Shown: in pieces, positions 18,520-18,888 of the stretch
How the letters are laid out: the number at the start of each line of letters is the position of its first letter
Numbering within the stretch: the stretch's first letter is position 1
NCBI GenBank assembly: GCA_010015655.1
Contig: ML976765.1
Coordinates: 217,351-236,238, forward strand
DNA length: 18,888 nt
Origin: Bimuria novae-zelandiae CBS 107.79
Taxonomy: Eukaryota > Ascomycota > Dothideomycetes > Pleosporales > Didymosphaeriaceae
Direction: 5' to 3'
The notes under the pieces: model-generated
What the model saw: only the letters and a program-made list of their open reading frames with translations
What the model was told of the DNA's origin: nothing
The model's database searches: none
Position numbers and translations under genes: made by a program

Positions 18520-18888
18520 CCCTGCCGAGATAGTTAGTGCGCCGCGACACTAACGCGCCACCCTAACAGATGTAGCACCTTAACTTTAACGCGCCGTATC
18601 TCTACTAATATGGATCCGATTAAGGCTGCAATCATCGCTATCGACTCACGAGAACCTGGAGAAACTTTCTTATATAGAAAAATTGTAGAAGAATTTAGTG
18701 TCGTGCGGTTAACATTAACGCGCTAGCATAGACGCGCCATGCAGGCGCGTATATAGCTACTATAGACTTGCTAAAATCTTAATAAATAATAAGAATCTAA
18801 GCTCCTATAGTATATACAGCGTCTTACTTAGAAAGGTCTACCCCCTACGCGTTAGATAATCTAAAACTTTATATTAATTATTACTAAA
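18520..18888 (+). mobile_element. Fot1/pogo-like element D, 5' end only
   Basis: It starts after TA at 18518-18519 with CCCTGCCGAG. It has paired GCGCC repeats at 18539-18543 and 18555-18559 and the shared leader (AACTTTAACGCGCC, ATCTC) just before the coding region. The 3' end lies outside the window, so the boundary rests on comparison with A, B and C. Confidence 0.75.
18610..18888 (+). pseudogene. Fot1-like transposase of element D, N-terminal part
   Basis: ATG at 18610 gives MDPIKAAIIAIDSREPGETF and then LYRKIVEEFSV, the typical start of Fot1-family transposases (CENP-B-like HTH DNA-binding region). The first 39 codons are clean; the frame then has TAG/TAA stops from 18727 on, with GLPPTR still visible near 18836-18853. 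It runs off the right edge. Confidence 0.85.

Noticed and set aside
1..18888. Alternative genetic code with TAG/TAA read as Gln or Trp
   Set aside because: The methyltransferase and P450 exons use standard codons; the stops occur only in repeats and come with a TpA excess, as RIP predicts.

Overview
The window reads as nuclear DNA of a filamentous ascomycete (Pezizomycotina). Short GT..AG introns of 47 to 92 bases, a secondary-metabolism-type cytochrome P450 and O-methyltransferase, Fot1/pogo, hAT and chromovirus elements, and the signature of repeat-induced point mutation (RIP) all point that way. In the transposon DNA, Gln and Trp codons have become TAG or TAA and TpA is in great excess, while the two host genes have normal composition. 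The genus cannot be told from the sequence.

Layout. 1-1740: decayed hAT transposase, + strand. 1775-3218: cytochrome P450 pseudogene, + strand. Its N-terminal part is missing next to the hAT relic, and a 128-bp MITE (2516-2643) with an exact 8-bp target duplication interrupts it. 3219-3741: intergenic. 3742-5217: the one gene that looks intact, a five-exon SAM-dependent O-methyltransferase of 418 codons on the - strand, tail to tail with the P450. 5218-5433: its upstream region. From 5434 to the end the window is transposons nested in transposons.

Fot1/pogo-like element A starts at 5434, only 216 bp upstream of the methyltransferase ATG. Element B (7368-9506, perfect 44-bp TIRs, flanking TA) lies against the 3' part of A. 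Element C (9542-18464) follows after a 33-bp spacer and is itself split by a complete Ty3/Gypsy chromovirus (11110-17907) with 480-bp LTRs and the 5-bp target duplication AGGCA. Element D starts at 18520 and runs off the window. All four Fot1-like elements are on the + strand.

The P450 and methyltransferase may be remnants of one biosynthetic locus now enclosed by decayed transposons; this is inference. The most unusual signals are: (1) an antisense, RIP-interrupted 167-codon reading frame between pol and the 3' LTR of the chromovirus, with a Zn2Cys6-like cysteine pattern; (2) paired direct repeats with a 16-17 bp period in the TIRs of all four Fot1-like families, with unrelated sequence but the same geometry; (3) an 8-nt match between the LTR just downstream of its TATA box and the first bases after the 5' LTR, suggesting self-primed reverse transcription; (4) very patchy RIP, including perfect TIRs around a wrecked transposase; and (5) the clean MITE disruption of the P450.
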